Origin: Aurelia coerulea
Taxonomy: Eukaryota; Cnidaria; Scyphozoa; Semaeostomeae; Ulmaridae
DNA length: 64,000 nucleotides
Direction of reading: 5' to 3'
Assembly (NCBI GenBank): GCA_039566865.1
Contig: CM076947.1
Coordinates: 8,005,501 to 8,069,500 of the forward strand
Shown here: in pieces, positions 51,966 through 63,832 of the stretch
Numbering within the stretch: position 1 is the first letter of the stretch
Layout of the letters: each line of letters starts with the position of its first letter
Made by a program: the position numbers and the translations under genes
Notes under the pieces: model-generated
Told to the model about the DNA's origin: nothing
What the model saw: only the letters and a program-made list of their open reading frames with translations
Databases searched by the model: none

Positions 51966-54365
51966 ATGGCGGAAGCAAGCAGTAACAGCAGTGAGGAAGT
52001 TACCATCGACACAACACCAACAGGACGTTATAGAAACAAGTATGGATCGCTTGTTTTGGATGAAGAAGAGCAAATGGAATCTGTTGAATTGGACCTACCC
52101 GTACTTGAACTTGTTCGTGCTCCCATCCCATCAGTTCGACTAAGAGATGACGAGGTAGGCCCACCATAAACACATTATTCTTCGTTCATCATCCAGTCCT
52201 TAAATTCATACCTTTGTCAACTTCAAAGCTTGATGATAGAATGACTTAACTTTTTGAAAGTTTGATAGCTTTTATTAATAGTTTAATCTGTATTAAAATC
52301 CACAGGTTACATGTTCTTGCAACACTGTCTGCTCCAGAAAGAGTGGAAAGAGACCAGGGTGCCCTTGTCGGGATGCTAAGAAAAAATGCAACCAGATGTG
52401 TGCGTGCGGAAAGAAGAAACACGGACATGTACAGAATCCATGTAAAAATGGGAAGGTAATAATTTTCCTTTGAAGCATTTGAATTTTACTGTTCCTTTAT
52501 TGTAGTTAGCCCTAGTTGCTACACTGGTCATTTTCTGTTTTCTTCAGTTTTCCAGCAATAAGCTTTGATCCATGTCTGCCTTTTCACACAATTTTACCCT
52601 TTGATGATTTTAGCCTGCTATTCACTCTGATGAAGAAAGTTTGCAACTGGAAGGAGATGGGGAGACACGGATTCAAAGGGAATATGAGAAATCCAGGCAA
52701 GAAGTGAAAGTATGTGTGGTCATTACAGGTGTTACAGTAGAAACCCATATAAAAGAACCTGGTGGTATAAGAACCTTGAGGCTGAAAATAATCAAGAACC
52801 TCACTCAGGCTGCCTCAAGAAAGGTTCTTTTACTGTATGTGTGTTTCTACTGTACCCATTACTAAAGTCCATTGTTCAGCAAACATGCATAGATTTTTGC
52901 TCAAAATTGGTGATTTTGATAATTTTCCCAACTTTGGGGGGCAATTCAATGAAGACAATTCAATCGCAGAAAAAGACAACAAATCATCCCAAACATGTAA
53001 ATCATCCCATTAATACTTAGGACTAAAAATTCCAAAACCATTTGAAAACAGGAATCTTCAAGCTATCTTGAGCTATATTTAACAGTGTACATGTATTTTT
53101 ATAAGAACTAAGACTTTGGCCCAGCACAGAAAGTATCTAGAATTATCTGATCTGTGCCCCCCTCCCTGAACATTTCAAAACAAGGTGTTCCAATGTTTAG
53201 ACACCACTAAAGTACTTTCCAAGTAATATGATACAAGAAACGAGTTAGAGTAAATAAAACCATGTTTAAGTTTCTTAATTTTTTTTGGCAATCTGAGAGT
53301 CTTAATTTCTTGTGCAGCTATCATTTTATTGCCCCTACCCCCCACTTTGGGATAGGTGGGGCTGATGCAGGGTCATTCACCTTTTTCTCTTGTGAAAGTG
53401 AGTGATGGCCCCGCCTACCGGGGCAACATTCTTCTGCGAATGGGAGGCGATAGCTTGCATTTGTCCCTGGTTAAGCCCCGCCTGTTATGATCAAGCTTTT
53501 AAGGAGGAGCGAATCCCCACTCCCTGGGGCAAAATTTTTCAGTGAACAGGAGGTGAATAGCCCTGCATTGGCCCCGCCTATCCTGGGGTGGCCGGGTCGG
53601 GGCAATAAAATGCTACCTGCATTATGAGCAGTTTTTTATAAAAAAATATGTGTAAAATTGGTTTATTTAGGCTGGAGGGCTTCTACAGTACCCATTGAGA
53701 TTTCAAAACAAAAATCATGAATGGATTTACACTCAAAATAATGTCATTATTTGTCACAATTGTACCATGTCAACATTTCATCAACGTTTCTTACAAGTGG
53801 TTTCTTAAAAAATCAGGTCATGCTTTGTCTTAAAAATTTTACCATGAAATGAATTTCTTTGCAGGCATATGCTGTTGGTCTGCCAAAAGAAACTCTAGAA
53901 GAACTCATTGTGGAGCTCATCTGCAATGGGAAAGGTTCCATAAAATATCTTCAAGACATGGTTCAAGGCCTTGATGATTCTGTACATAATGAACAGCAGG
54001 CAGCCGAGTCTGAAGCACCTCAATGGTGTAAATGCTCAGTCTGCAGACCGTTGCCTAAAGAGCTAGAAAATAAATGCTGCAACAAGAAAACATGTGTGAC
54101 ATCATATCAGGTTTTCAGTGAAGCAATTATAAACAGAAATGCTATAGAGCTGGCCATGAAACTGAGATATGATATGCTTGTCGAAACATTTGAATTTACA
54201 ACAAATGAATACAGAAAAGCAGCTTATCGACAATACACTGCCTGGAAATATGGCAGGCTGGGTCAGAGTAACCGCAGAGTTATTCCAGCTTGTGTTGTTC
54301 GAATGATACGTGCAAAATATCCGAATCAGCCAGGTGAAGCATACATGGGGTTCAAAGAAAGATAA
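51966..54365 (+). CDS. CXC-like plus P2RX7-type zinc-domain protein, 4 exons (copy B)
   Basis: Exons 51966-52154, 52306-52455, 52614-52709 and 53865-54365 join at phase-0 introns (GAG|GTAGGC, AAG|GTAATA, AAA|GTATGT; acceptors CACAG, TTTTAG, TTTGCAG) for about 311 residues. Exon 1 encodes an acidic N-terminus. Exon 2 is a cysteine array (TCSCNTVCSRKSGKRPGCPC, KKCNQMCACGKK) of CXC type. Exon 3 is an acidic linker. Exon 4 has GLPKETLEELIVEL, then the full P2RX7 ballast pattern: WCKCSVC, NKCCNKKTCVT, a YRKAAYRQYTAWKYG block, IPACVVRMIRAKYP and a final MGFK. No transmembrane part. Encoded inside the TTAA-bounded element and convergent with the transposase, so it is element cargo or an accessory transposition or regulatory protein. 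DNA or nucleotide binding is inferred. Confidence 0.82.
53322..53611. mobile_element. GC-rich MITE in intron 3
   Basis: Ends CATTTTATTGCCCC / GGGGCAATAAAATG with about 55 bp of imperfect inverted repeat (GGATAGG.GGGGC, ATGCAGGG). It contains repeated GGCCCCGCCTA blocks, in contrast to its AT-rich surroundings. The host sequence on both sides resembles 10460-10580 in the foldback element, so the MITE is nested in an older repeat. Confidence 0.75.
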
Positions 54366-54428
54366 AACTGTTCCTTTGGAAACTGTTTGCTGCTTGTGCG
54401 TTGGTTAAGAAATAGGTCATAAAATTGT

Positions 54429-57400
54429 CTACTTTTTCACAAATCTTGACAGACGTTGACTAACAAGTTCTGAGGTTTCTGGTGGCCTTCTATGAAAGTC
54501 AATTGTTGGCGCTATATTTTTAGGATTGTTTTCTGTGCGGCTTGTTTTGCGTGAAGATGATTCTTTATCTTCTTGTCTTATCTTTAAAATGCATGCTTGC
54601 AGATGTTGCAGGTATGGGTACTTCTTCTCTTCCTTTAAAGGCTCTGCATGCCACCTTTTGGTCCTTTTGCTGTACTTTCTAACATACATTTGCTTTCCAT
54701 CCTTTGTTGTTCTGTACGGTCTTGACAAATGAAAATTGTGGTCAATTGTCGCAAGTGCAGTTCGTGCAATGTAATAAGGATACCTAGAATTGAAATTGAG
54801 AATACATAGAAAACCATTACAAATTTATTTATAATCGCTGTCAGTAGTACATCAAGAGTTAGACTTGCTCCAAGTCTCTCGCTCGATCAACAAAAACAGG
54901 GGGGGGAGAGGGAGAAGGGAAGGGACTGAACTACGTATTCCAAAACAATACTCGATTGTCAGATCTGTTCCCTTCTCTTCTTCCTCTTCCTTTTCCTTCC
55001 TATTTGTTTGTAGATAAGGTGTGAGACTTGAAGGTTGGTGTTTTTAAGCATACAATGTTTTTTGTGTTAATTGTTTCAGTTCTCGCTGGACTTATGTACA
55101 CTAACATCCAAGAATTCCCAAAGGTTTCTTACAAAGTCGCAACATCCTTGATAACATTTCTTGAGTGTTATAAACCTTAGTTTTCAATAAATTTTGAGCA
55201 AGGCTTCTTGAAAATTTTGTAAGAATTGTTGGTAAATTTGCTGTAGGCTCATACCATATGGTAAGAACCAATTACTGTAATAAGATCCATTACTGTATTA
55301 ACTTACTCAAAACTTGGTACTATAGTATATTCTAAATGATAGATACTAGGAAAAAAACGGATGCAAAAAACAGACAGATTTTTCAGCACACTGAGGCCTT
55401 TCAAACTTACATTATCATCAGAGTGTGACTAACTATGACCATAGCAGTCACACTCTGATGATAACGTCAGTTTGAAAGGCCGCAGTGTGCTGAAAAAGCT
55501 GTCTGTTTTTTGCATCCGTTTTTCTCCTAGTACCTTTTATTCAACTTACTCATATGCATTTCTTTTTGATGCATACTTCAGCATCATGCTGTTGAAATTC
55601 TCCAGGTCACTTGTGTGTCTGTCAAAATATGAAGAGACACTACTGACTAAATTTCTTATAAAGATATAATGTATTATCAGTATGTTTTATATTTTAGATG
55701 AAAAAGTAATTTTATCTACCAATGTAAACTAGAGAGGAGTACTGTATTAAGGCCTGTAAAGAAGATCTGATGAAATACAATTAATCATATAAAACGAGCA
55801 TCATTTTATAGAAAAAGGATACTCAAACAATCCTGATGTTTTATTTATGGAGCATCTTTGGTACAAAGCAGCTGCAACTTTGCACTTGAAACAGTAAATT
55901 GGGCCACGGTATGTTTGTCAAAGTTTCCACAGCAGCAGAATTCAATGCAATCCAAACTTTTGTTCCAAGAAAATACGAAAAATAGTTAACTGGTAAATTT
56001 GTCTCAAACAAAGTGTACTTACCGAAATCTGACATAGTACACCAAAGAGGGTATGAATTTTCTGTCCCATACAATTTCTCTTAGGGCTATCATTGCCTTT
56101 GAATTTCTATCAAGAGGAGTCTTTGGCTCTGTTTCTGTTAACGGTCCATGTTTGCATTCACCATCTGACCAAATGTGTTCACCGCACACATGATGTAAAA
56201 CACTTGTCCATGTTTCCTGCAGTAATTGAATTAACACAGAGTAACATAATATTCCAAAAGCATAACAATGCTTTCGTCAAAATCAGCAAGGACTGTCAAT
56301 AACTAGTTACTGTACGTAGTTCATATGCATAATTCCACTCTGAAATTCCAAACCAGTTGATTTGAGAACAATGTCACAAAAAGCCAAACAAATCAGCAAA
56401 TATACTGTAGTTTCTGACGAATTGTCAACATGTAAATATTTCAAAATTCAAGAAACCCAATTTTCTCTGTTGAATACAAAATTGCTAAAAGGATTTAAAA
56501 CCACAGAAGGTGAATGGTAAATTTTAAACAATAACACCCATTTCTCATCCACAAATCCAGTTGGTTTTTTCTGCAAGGAAAGGGATTTATCTCATTCCAT
56601 TAATGTACATATGTTACCAAACTAACTGCAAAGAATCATACCTTCAATTCTGCCAAATCTCCTTTGCACTCTTGGCAGCAAAACCAGAAATGATTTACAA
56701 TGGGATCGATCCAGACTTGAAGCTCTTCCTGTCCCTTAACTTTTGCAGCTATGTGCAACTTCTTGTTCAGTGATTTAGCCTTGTGCCACATATCCATCCC
56801 ATGGTACAGATTTTCTAATGGCTTGTAAAGGTGTGAAAAGATGGAATATGAGGGAGGATACAATACACAAGAAAATACTTTGTAATTTATGTTCATTCCT
56901 GTACGAAAATACGGCCATGTAATAGCCATGTACAAGCCTTGCATGACACTATTGAAATATTTTGCTGTGATGTAAAATGTTACAAGTTACATTTTCTGAA
57001 TTATGTTTTCTTCAAAATCATTTTATCTCTGAATGCTGCAGGCTAACATTACCAATAAGCTGCGACAAAGTACAAATGTAATTTGCTTAAAATTTGATGG
57101 TGGGTACCTTGAGAGCACACGTGCAAAAAAGGCTACTGTTTACTGCAGAGGGGTGTTCTCAACAATATCATCTTTATTTGCAACATAATTCAAAATGGAC
57201 ATCCAGGTGCACCAAAAAGACCTTTGCTTTTTGAAAGCTTTGAATGAAACTTGTGAAATGTGTTCTCCATAGAGCTAGAAGAAAGAACCCAGCTATATTT
57301 CTGGGCTTATGGTTCCACAGTTTTAAAATGCAAACAAATAAGAAAATTCCTTGAATTTGCAAGTTTGGTTCCATTTTGGTGCACCTCAGTAGAACAAACT

Positions 57401-60400
57401 AACCTTTCATATCTCTCACAAGTTTGGCAACAGAGGTAGATGCATCAGTAACCAATTCAACAATGTTCATTGTGTCTTTAAGTTTTAATAGAAGTTTCTT
57501 TAATGCGTGAACTTCCATGTTGGTTGAAATTCCCTTGGTTTCCCGCTTGTCTGTGACCTGAAAATCTACAATCAGCTTTGTGAAATGTTCCATCAAAACA
57601 TAAGTGCAGAAACGAGCTGAATGTCCTGGTGAATCATTGCGTCCATCCCCAGACAAACACATTGCATTCTTGTCCAGAACCTCCATCACAACTGACTTCA
57701 TAGTGTTCCAGAATTTCATTATCACAGTGGACGTGTATAGCTTTTGAACATTTGAATAGGAGCTAATACTTGGTATGTGTTGATTCAAAGCTTTGCAGAG
57801 GAGTGAATACTTTGTGTAGTTGTTTCCTGACAGCAATACAGATGATGACACTAATATGTCATTAACATACACATTGTTGTTGTTGCGAGATGCTAAGATT
57901 TCTGAGGACAGCCAATGGCCAAAATGACTGTTAGAACATGACCATGACAACTTTAAAAGTGTTCCCTTTCCATACTGATGTGAGAAACCAGAAACCTGTG
58001 CATTGAAACATACTTCGCAACATCTTCAAGATTTTCCTGGTTCATCAATTCTTGCATCTTTGCTGGTACAGAGGAAAGAATCTGCTTGATGCTATCTTCT
58101 GGACCAATGTCTTCTACCCTCTGTGGTAAAGTAACATCTACTTCATCACCCATGAAGTCATTATCATTCTCAATACTCGCATGTAAAACTGTGATTGTTC
58201 GCTCTGCATCCAAATATTCATCTTCCTCCATCAATGAAGCTGCTCTCTCTGATGACAAGTCATTCTCAATTACAGCCAAACTTTCTATGCAGCTTGCCAT
58301 CATCTCATCAACACCATCATTCCTACAAAGTGGACAAAGTGCATTAAATTCTACTGTTTTAACATACAGTATGGCAATCAGTAACAATTTCATTGAACCA
58401 GCTTTCATGCAAGCAATGATTAACTTTATGATCATCTATGGATATCAAAATGAATATAAAACAAAACAATGATCTAAAACAACAACAACAATTAAAGCAC
58501 AGATAAAACCACAGGCCAATCTATTTCCAATTTTTCTAAAAATCCCTTTTGAGGAATTGCACAAAAATCAAATGAGAAGTGAACCCATTCAGTAATAATT
58601 TCATCCGCATATAAATTATGATGGTTTGATGTGCATACAGTAAATCCGAAGTATTTTTACCTATTATTTCTCATTAACAATTATGGCATCTTGAAACATT
58701 TTGAAGTATCCTGGTTTGCAATTTATTTTCTTCAGTGATCTAAAGCACAGGGTCTGCAGTGACAAAATAGGTAGGCTACAGGGTATCAACTGTGGTTCTT
58801 GAAAAAAAACGTATATACTTGTATAATTTTTTTCAATATCTAATTGGAAACAACATCAATAACTATGACAATGCAGAGGAGTTCCAACAGTTGTATCCAA
58901 AGAAAATTTGTGAATCAAGATTTATAGAAAACTTGATCATTTGCAATACACCCTGAAGCTTGTGCATTTGCCCTCTGCTGATGCAATATTTCCAAAATAA
59001 GATATTTTGGGGATTAACCTGCGTGATGGAGAGAAATGTTCACAAAGAAAGGGTGAATCAAAACTTACAACAAACTCTGCTCTATCAGGCCGCTGCTAAC
59101 TTCCTTCACTTTCAGAATCTTTACTTTCAGAATCTTCACTTTCAGAATCTTCACTGTCAGAATCCTCACAATCATCACTACAACTTTCAACAAAATCACT
59201 TTCCCATCCTCCAGAATCTTCGGAATCATCAGTTTTTCCACTGTGAACACAAATTTCAGAGCTGTGACCTTTGCTTGACAGCTCCGCAAATGGGTTTCCA
59301 CCATTACTTCCAAAATGTTTATTGATCTTAAAGCATGATGACGTAATGTTTTGTTGGATTAAAATGCTTGAGCTGGATATCCAATCCGTAATATTTGGAG
59401 AGCTTAGAGCATTTCTGTCCGGTCCAGTCACATCCAAGATACTGCATGAAGAAAATATAAGAATATTACGGTGAAGCTGTGCAAGCAAAATTTTCCTTCA
59501 TCAACAAAGCATTTACGGTAGCAATTCATTCAGATAAAAGTAAGCTACTATGGCTGGCTGTTGAAAAATGACCATATGTTTGTGTAAGGCTATTATCAAC
59601 GTAAATTTCATGAGGTCGCCTGCAGTCCTCACAGTTTCAATGTACATGTTTTTTATCAGGCCTGTACTAACATTTTCATGATTTCACATCAAATTTACAC
59701 AGTTTAGTGCTGAAAGTTTCTTATTTGTTATCTAATTTTTCAGGTTGCATGATTAAATGAATTATTATTCTACCACTGCCACACATATATATTTCTTGAC
59801 ACATACTAACACAATTCCTGGGAAAAGTTCTATTTGTCGCAAAATATACCTTTGCCTGACAGGCCAACAAATGCAAACATTTTGAAATTAAATTTTTCAA
59901 TTTAGTGTTTAGAAGTTTCTTGTGCTTCTGAAACACAGTGCTACAGTTTCTTAAACTTTTGGCCCACCCTAAGTACCATTTTCTTAGTGTCTTATACATA
60001 TCAAGAAAAATTTGCTGTCCTTGTAAACTTTCTTCATTGCAAAACTGTTTGCACAGGTTATCCTTCAACAGAGAGTTGCAGCAAGAATCTTCTGAAATGT
60101 TTAATTCACTTTCGAATGAACACACAGTATTGTATTAACAGACATACAGTACCTATCTTCAATGCTACTTGGTTCACTCAATTGATCAAGAAGACGTTTC
60201 CTGGGAGCATGTCTTGCAAATGGTGTAGATGGGATGAGTGCTGTTTCTTTGATTCCGAAAACTACAAATAAAAGAAAATCTTTATTCTGTTTTCTGCTTA
60301 TCATATCACTCAATTTTTTTTCATAATTGTAAAATGAAGTCATCATAAACTCCTGTTTACTGTATGCCTGTGAAAATACTTAGGATCATAAATGAATCTA

Positions 60401-61376
60401 GAAAAAAGCAGGAGCCAATCATGGGGCAACAAATTTTACAGGGAAGAGGGGAGAAGAGGGGGAGAGAGGAGGTATTAATAATTTGTTAAGCATGACCAAA
60501 TGGAACCTAACTAACAATTTTATCAATCTTTTGCAAACTTTAAAAACTGGATAATAAAATGAGTCATTGCCAATCGCTTACTTCATATAAGTATAATAAA
60601 AATGTTAGTGAGCAAAGAGGTATGTAAATATAAATGTTGTATATTCATTAAGAGGAAGGGGGAGGAAGCATCAAGAAGTTAGCAGCCACATTCCACTATC
60701 CATAACAAAAATTGATTTTTGATGGCCCTGTAGGTGTTGTAGGTGCACAACACGTAAAGGCAAGAGGAGGAACTGGGTTGTTTTGAATCTTTCCAAAGGT
60801 TCAAGAAATCAGAAGAACAAAATTAAAATGTACAAAACTGATCTGTAGTTTGCAAATAAAGCAACAAATAAATGTACTGAATGAATATGAGAACAAACCT
60901 TGATGCTTGTTGGTTCCAGCTCTGGCTGTAGTTGTGGATTTTCCACTAAAAATTTGATGTGCTGTTGATGTTGATGGCCTTTGGGTTTTTGGGGTTAGCC
61001 TGTAAAAATGAAAAACATTTAGACGAACTACTTTGCTTTCATGCAACTTGCCATCATTAATCAAACAGATGAGGGTAAATAAACAGATGATCTTTACGAA
61101 CGGACAACGTAGGCAGAAGAACGAACTTTAGGCCTATGTAAGTCGATATAAGTTTACATACCTTTCGTGGGTCACGTTTGACATCAAAAAGTCTGCAAAT
61201 TCAGAATTCGTTAGATCCTTTGTGGTAGTGCTTGCCATCTTCATTACATTCCATCTCTGATGAGTACTTTCTCGTAAATAAATAAATTTTCTCGCTTCTC
61301 CTCTCTTCGGTCTTCCCGTCGGTCTTCTCTCCGGCCTCTGCCCTTGTGGCCTAAAATTCTTGCCTCGATTAGGCAT
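54429..61376 (-). CDS. Kolobok-like transposase, about 11 exons
   Basis: Minus-strand exons with matching phases: 61162-61376, 60899-60999, 60153-60261, 59850-60108; an acidic Ser/Asp exon about 59100-59441 (ends uncertain); 57404-58322; 56642-56814; 56023-56216; 55550-55618; 54429-54783. The N-terminus is basic (GRPKRGEARKFIYLRES). The core has SWSCSNSHFGHWLSSE, LLSGNNYTKYSLLCKAL, CLSGDGRNDSPGHSARF (catalytic Asp candidate) and VELVTDASTSVAKLV (second acidic site); then MDMWHKAKSLNKKL, VNHFWFCC, VLHHVCGEHIW and HTSDLENFNSMMLKY (candidate last Glu); and finally YRTTKDGKQMYVRKYSKRTK. These are the ordered blocks I associate with Kolobok transposases. One apparent frameshift lies in the 57404-58322 exon near 57950-57995, so this copy may be inactive. 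Confidence 0.8.
55345..55535. mobile_element. Snap-back MITE in transposase intron
   Basis: TACTAGGA...AACGGATGCAAAAAACAGAC faces its inverse ending CCTAGTA; the arms are about 85 bp with few mismatches around a 15-bp loop. It lies in the last intron, 15 bp downstream (transcript sense) of the 69-bp exon 55550-55618. Confidence 0.85.
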
Positions 61377-61568
61377 AACTTTCGCTATCCAGTGCACCAA
61401 TACATGTATAAATTTGTTGTTTCTAGATGAAAGATACTTGTGATGTTATTTTTTAATCATTTTCGTCAGTTAACTCCAGGATTACAGCGGATACAAAACA
61501 CGATAGTTTCTGGATGTCAGAAACTCTAATTCGACGAAGTGAAGCTGTGGCGAACTGAAGTCGCGGGT

Positions 61569-61597
61569 CGCAAAGGCTGCCGGTCAGGAAAGGGTCT
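61569..61597 (-). repeat. Right terminal inverted repeat
   Basis: Inverse of the left TIR, immediately before TTAA at 61598. Confidence 0.9.
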
Positions 61598-61902
61598 TTA
61601 ATATTTACAAATTCAATTTTCTTATCGATTGTATGAAATCTTAGCTTCGAAAAGCGGGCATGGCATCCCTTTACCACGATTAAAAGGCACTATTGTCACA
61701 TCGTTCTCTATAAGGAGGATCATTGGGCAACGAAATGTTCAAAAAAGAAATCATCAATGTTGGTTTTTGCTATGCTTTGTAATGCATCATTTGGTAAGAA
61801 CTTCCTACAAATTTTTACGAATCTTTGGTTGCATCATTTTTGGAAATCTAATGGTCATCAATATTGCCAAACTATTGAATATAATTGTAAATATAGTTTA
61901 GG

Positions 61903-63832
61903 ACGATGCACAGTGATCCAGAATGCAAAAATAAAGGAAGAAAATACAAAATATCACAAAAATTAAATTTAATCAAAACCGTTGTAATGATATATGGTCT
62001 TAAAGAGGATATGTTAAGGATCAAAACAAAGCAAACAGTAGACTTTTAGGACTTCTGAGTCCGGAGATATTCTTTTCCAAAGTTGGATGAAATTGACATT
62101 GTTTACTTTTCATGTAATTTTTGGTAGATTTCTACAGAATGCTCATTACAACAACAAATTAATTTACTAGTATCTCTGCCCAGGGTTATCCGATTTTAGC
62201 TCTGTTTGTTTTAATTGATAGAACTACTTATCACCTTGCAAGCAAGTTGCTCGTTGCTTCAACTGGATCCCAAATTTTTGTTTTTGTGTTCTTTTTCCTA
62301 AATGCACTTATTTTCCTGAAATGAACACCAAAAATGCGTAATTTGAGATTAAAAGTACAAAATAAAAAAATTAAGGCCGAATATGTCTACCAAACCTAGA
62401 TTTTATCACAGCAGCGCGTTTCAGCAGATAGTCTGCCAAAGCAATCATTCAGGATCGTGCAGGGGAAAAAGTTATTTTATTTTGAAAGTGGCCACTACTA
62501 CTTTTTTGCTATTTTGAGCCCCCATTATTTTCATGTGCACCTTCAGACAAACGCAAATCCTGTACCTCATGCGTAAGATATATCATTCTGAATGGTTTTA
62601 TCTTTGTCAACAAGTGTTCTGACATAAATGAAAGTAAAATTTAATTAAAACTCTCCTCCGCAGAGGCATTTTGTGGCTCTCTAATTGAGCTGTCTTAAGC
62701 CCTGGGATAGCATGGGTTGAACATGCAATTTTAGCCTTGAAAAAGTACACCAGGAACGTTTTGTAGCCAACCAGCTTCAAGACAAGGCAATATTATATGG
62801 ACAAGGTTATGTGGGATGTTTGTGTGCGCATCCTGATCATTTCACTTCAGTATTACCATGAAATTGATGTAATCAAGTCAAAACGATAACACTTCACAGT
62901 TCCAACTCTACCAGTCTTGAGGAACCCATCGCTGATGACATCTTCAACTTTGTATGGATCATTTTTATTTGTGTGAGTTGAGAAAACATTAAATATATTA
63001 TTATTACAATGCTTTTGGTAATTGCATACAGATAGGAGTCCCAATGTTTAAGATAGTTCCATCAAAAAAGTATAAAAGGCCTCTGCGGAGGAGATAGTGA
63101 ATTTAATTTTACTTTTCGAAATGCCAGAACACTTGTTAACAAGGATAAAACCATTCAGAATGGCATATTGTAAGCATGAGTTGCAGGATTTGCGTTTGTT
63201 TGAAGGTGCACGTGAAAATAATGGAGGCTCAAAATAGCAAAAAAGTGGTAGTGGCCACCTTCAAAATAAAATAACTTTTTTCCCTGCACGATCCTGAGTG
63301 ATTGCTTTGGCAGACTATCTGCTGAAATGTGCTGCTGTGATAAAATCTAGGTTTGGTGGATATATTCGGCCTTAATTTTTTTATTTTGTACTTTTAATCT
63401 CAAATTACGCGTTTTTGGTGTCTATTTCAGGGAAATAAGCGCATTTCGGAAAAATAACAAAAAAACAAAAAAGTGGGTTCTGGAAGGATCAATGAGCGAC
63501 TCTCTTGTAAGAGGACATGTTGTTCTATCAATTAAAGCAAACAGAATTAAAATCGGATAACCCTGGGCAAAGATATTAGTAAATTAACTTGTTGTTGTAA
63601 TGAGCATTCTGTAGAAATCTACCAAAAATTACATGAAAAGTAAACAATGTCAATTTCATCCAACTTTGGAAGCAAATATCTCCGGACTCAGAAGTCATAA
63701 AAGTTTACTTTTTGCTTTATTTTGATCCTTAACAAATCCTCTTTAAGACCATATATCATAATAACCGTTTCGATTAATTTGATCTTTGCGATATTTTGTA
63801 TTTTTTTCCTTTTGCTGGATCACAGTGCGATG
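61903..63832. mobile_element. Large palindromic element with arms of about 760 bp
   Basis: GATGCACAGTGATCCAG at the left faces CTGGATCACAGTGCGATG at the right. The arms (about 61903-62667 and 63079-63832) are inverted copies with moderate divergence, sharing ATATGGTCTTAAAGAGGAT, TCTGAGTCCGGAGATAT and CTCCTCCGCAGAGGC. The loop of about 410 bp has no recognisable gene. Ends near CAGTG could suggest hAT, but a target duplication was not found. It begins only 300 bp right of the Kolobok-like element. Confidence 0.82.

Larger units (their letters stand above)
51840..61601. mobile_element. 9.75-kb Kolobok-like transposon with cargo gene
   Basis: TTAA at 51840-51843 and 61598-61601 flanks ends that are inverted copies over 29 bp with one mismatch, starting AGACCCTTT and ending GCAGCCTTTGCG. 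Inside are two convergent spliced genes: the P2RX7/CXC gene on plus (51966-54365) and the transposase on minus (61376-54429), with stops only 63 bp apart. TTAA target choice plus the transposase type indicate the Kolobok superfamily. It contains later insertions (GC-rich MITE at 53322, hairpin MITE at 55345). Confidence 0.85.

Noticed and set aside
51840..61601. piggyBac assignment based on TTAA alone
   Set aside because: The transposase blocks differ from the piggyBac relic at 44-46 kb and match Kolobok-type motifs instead.
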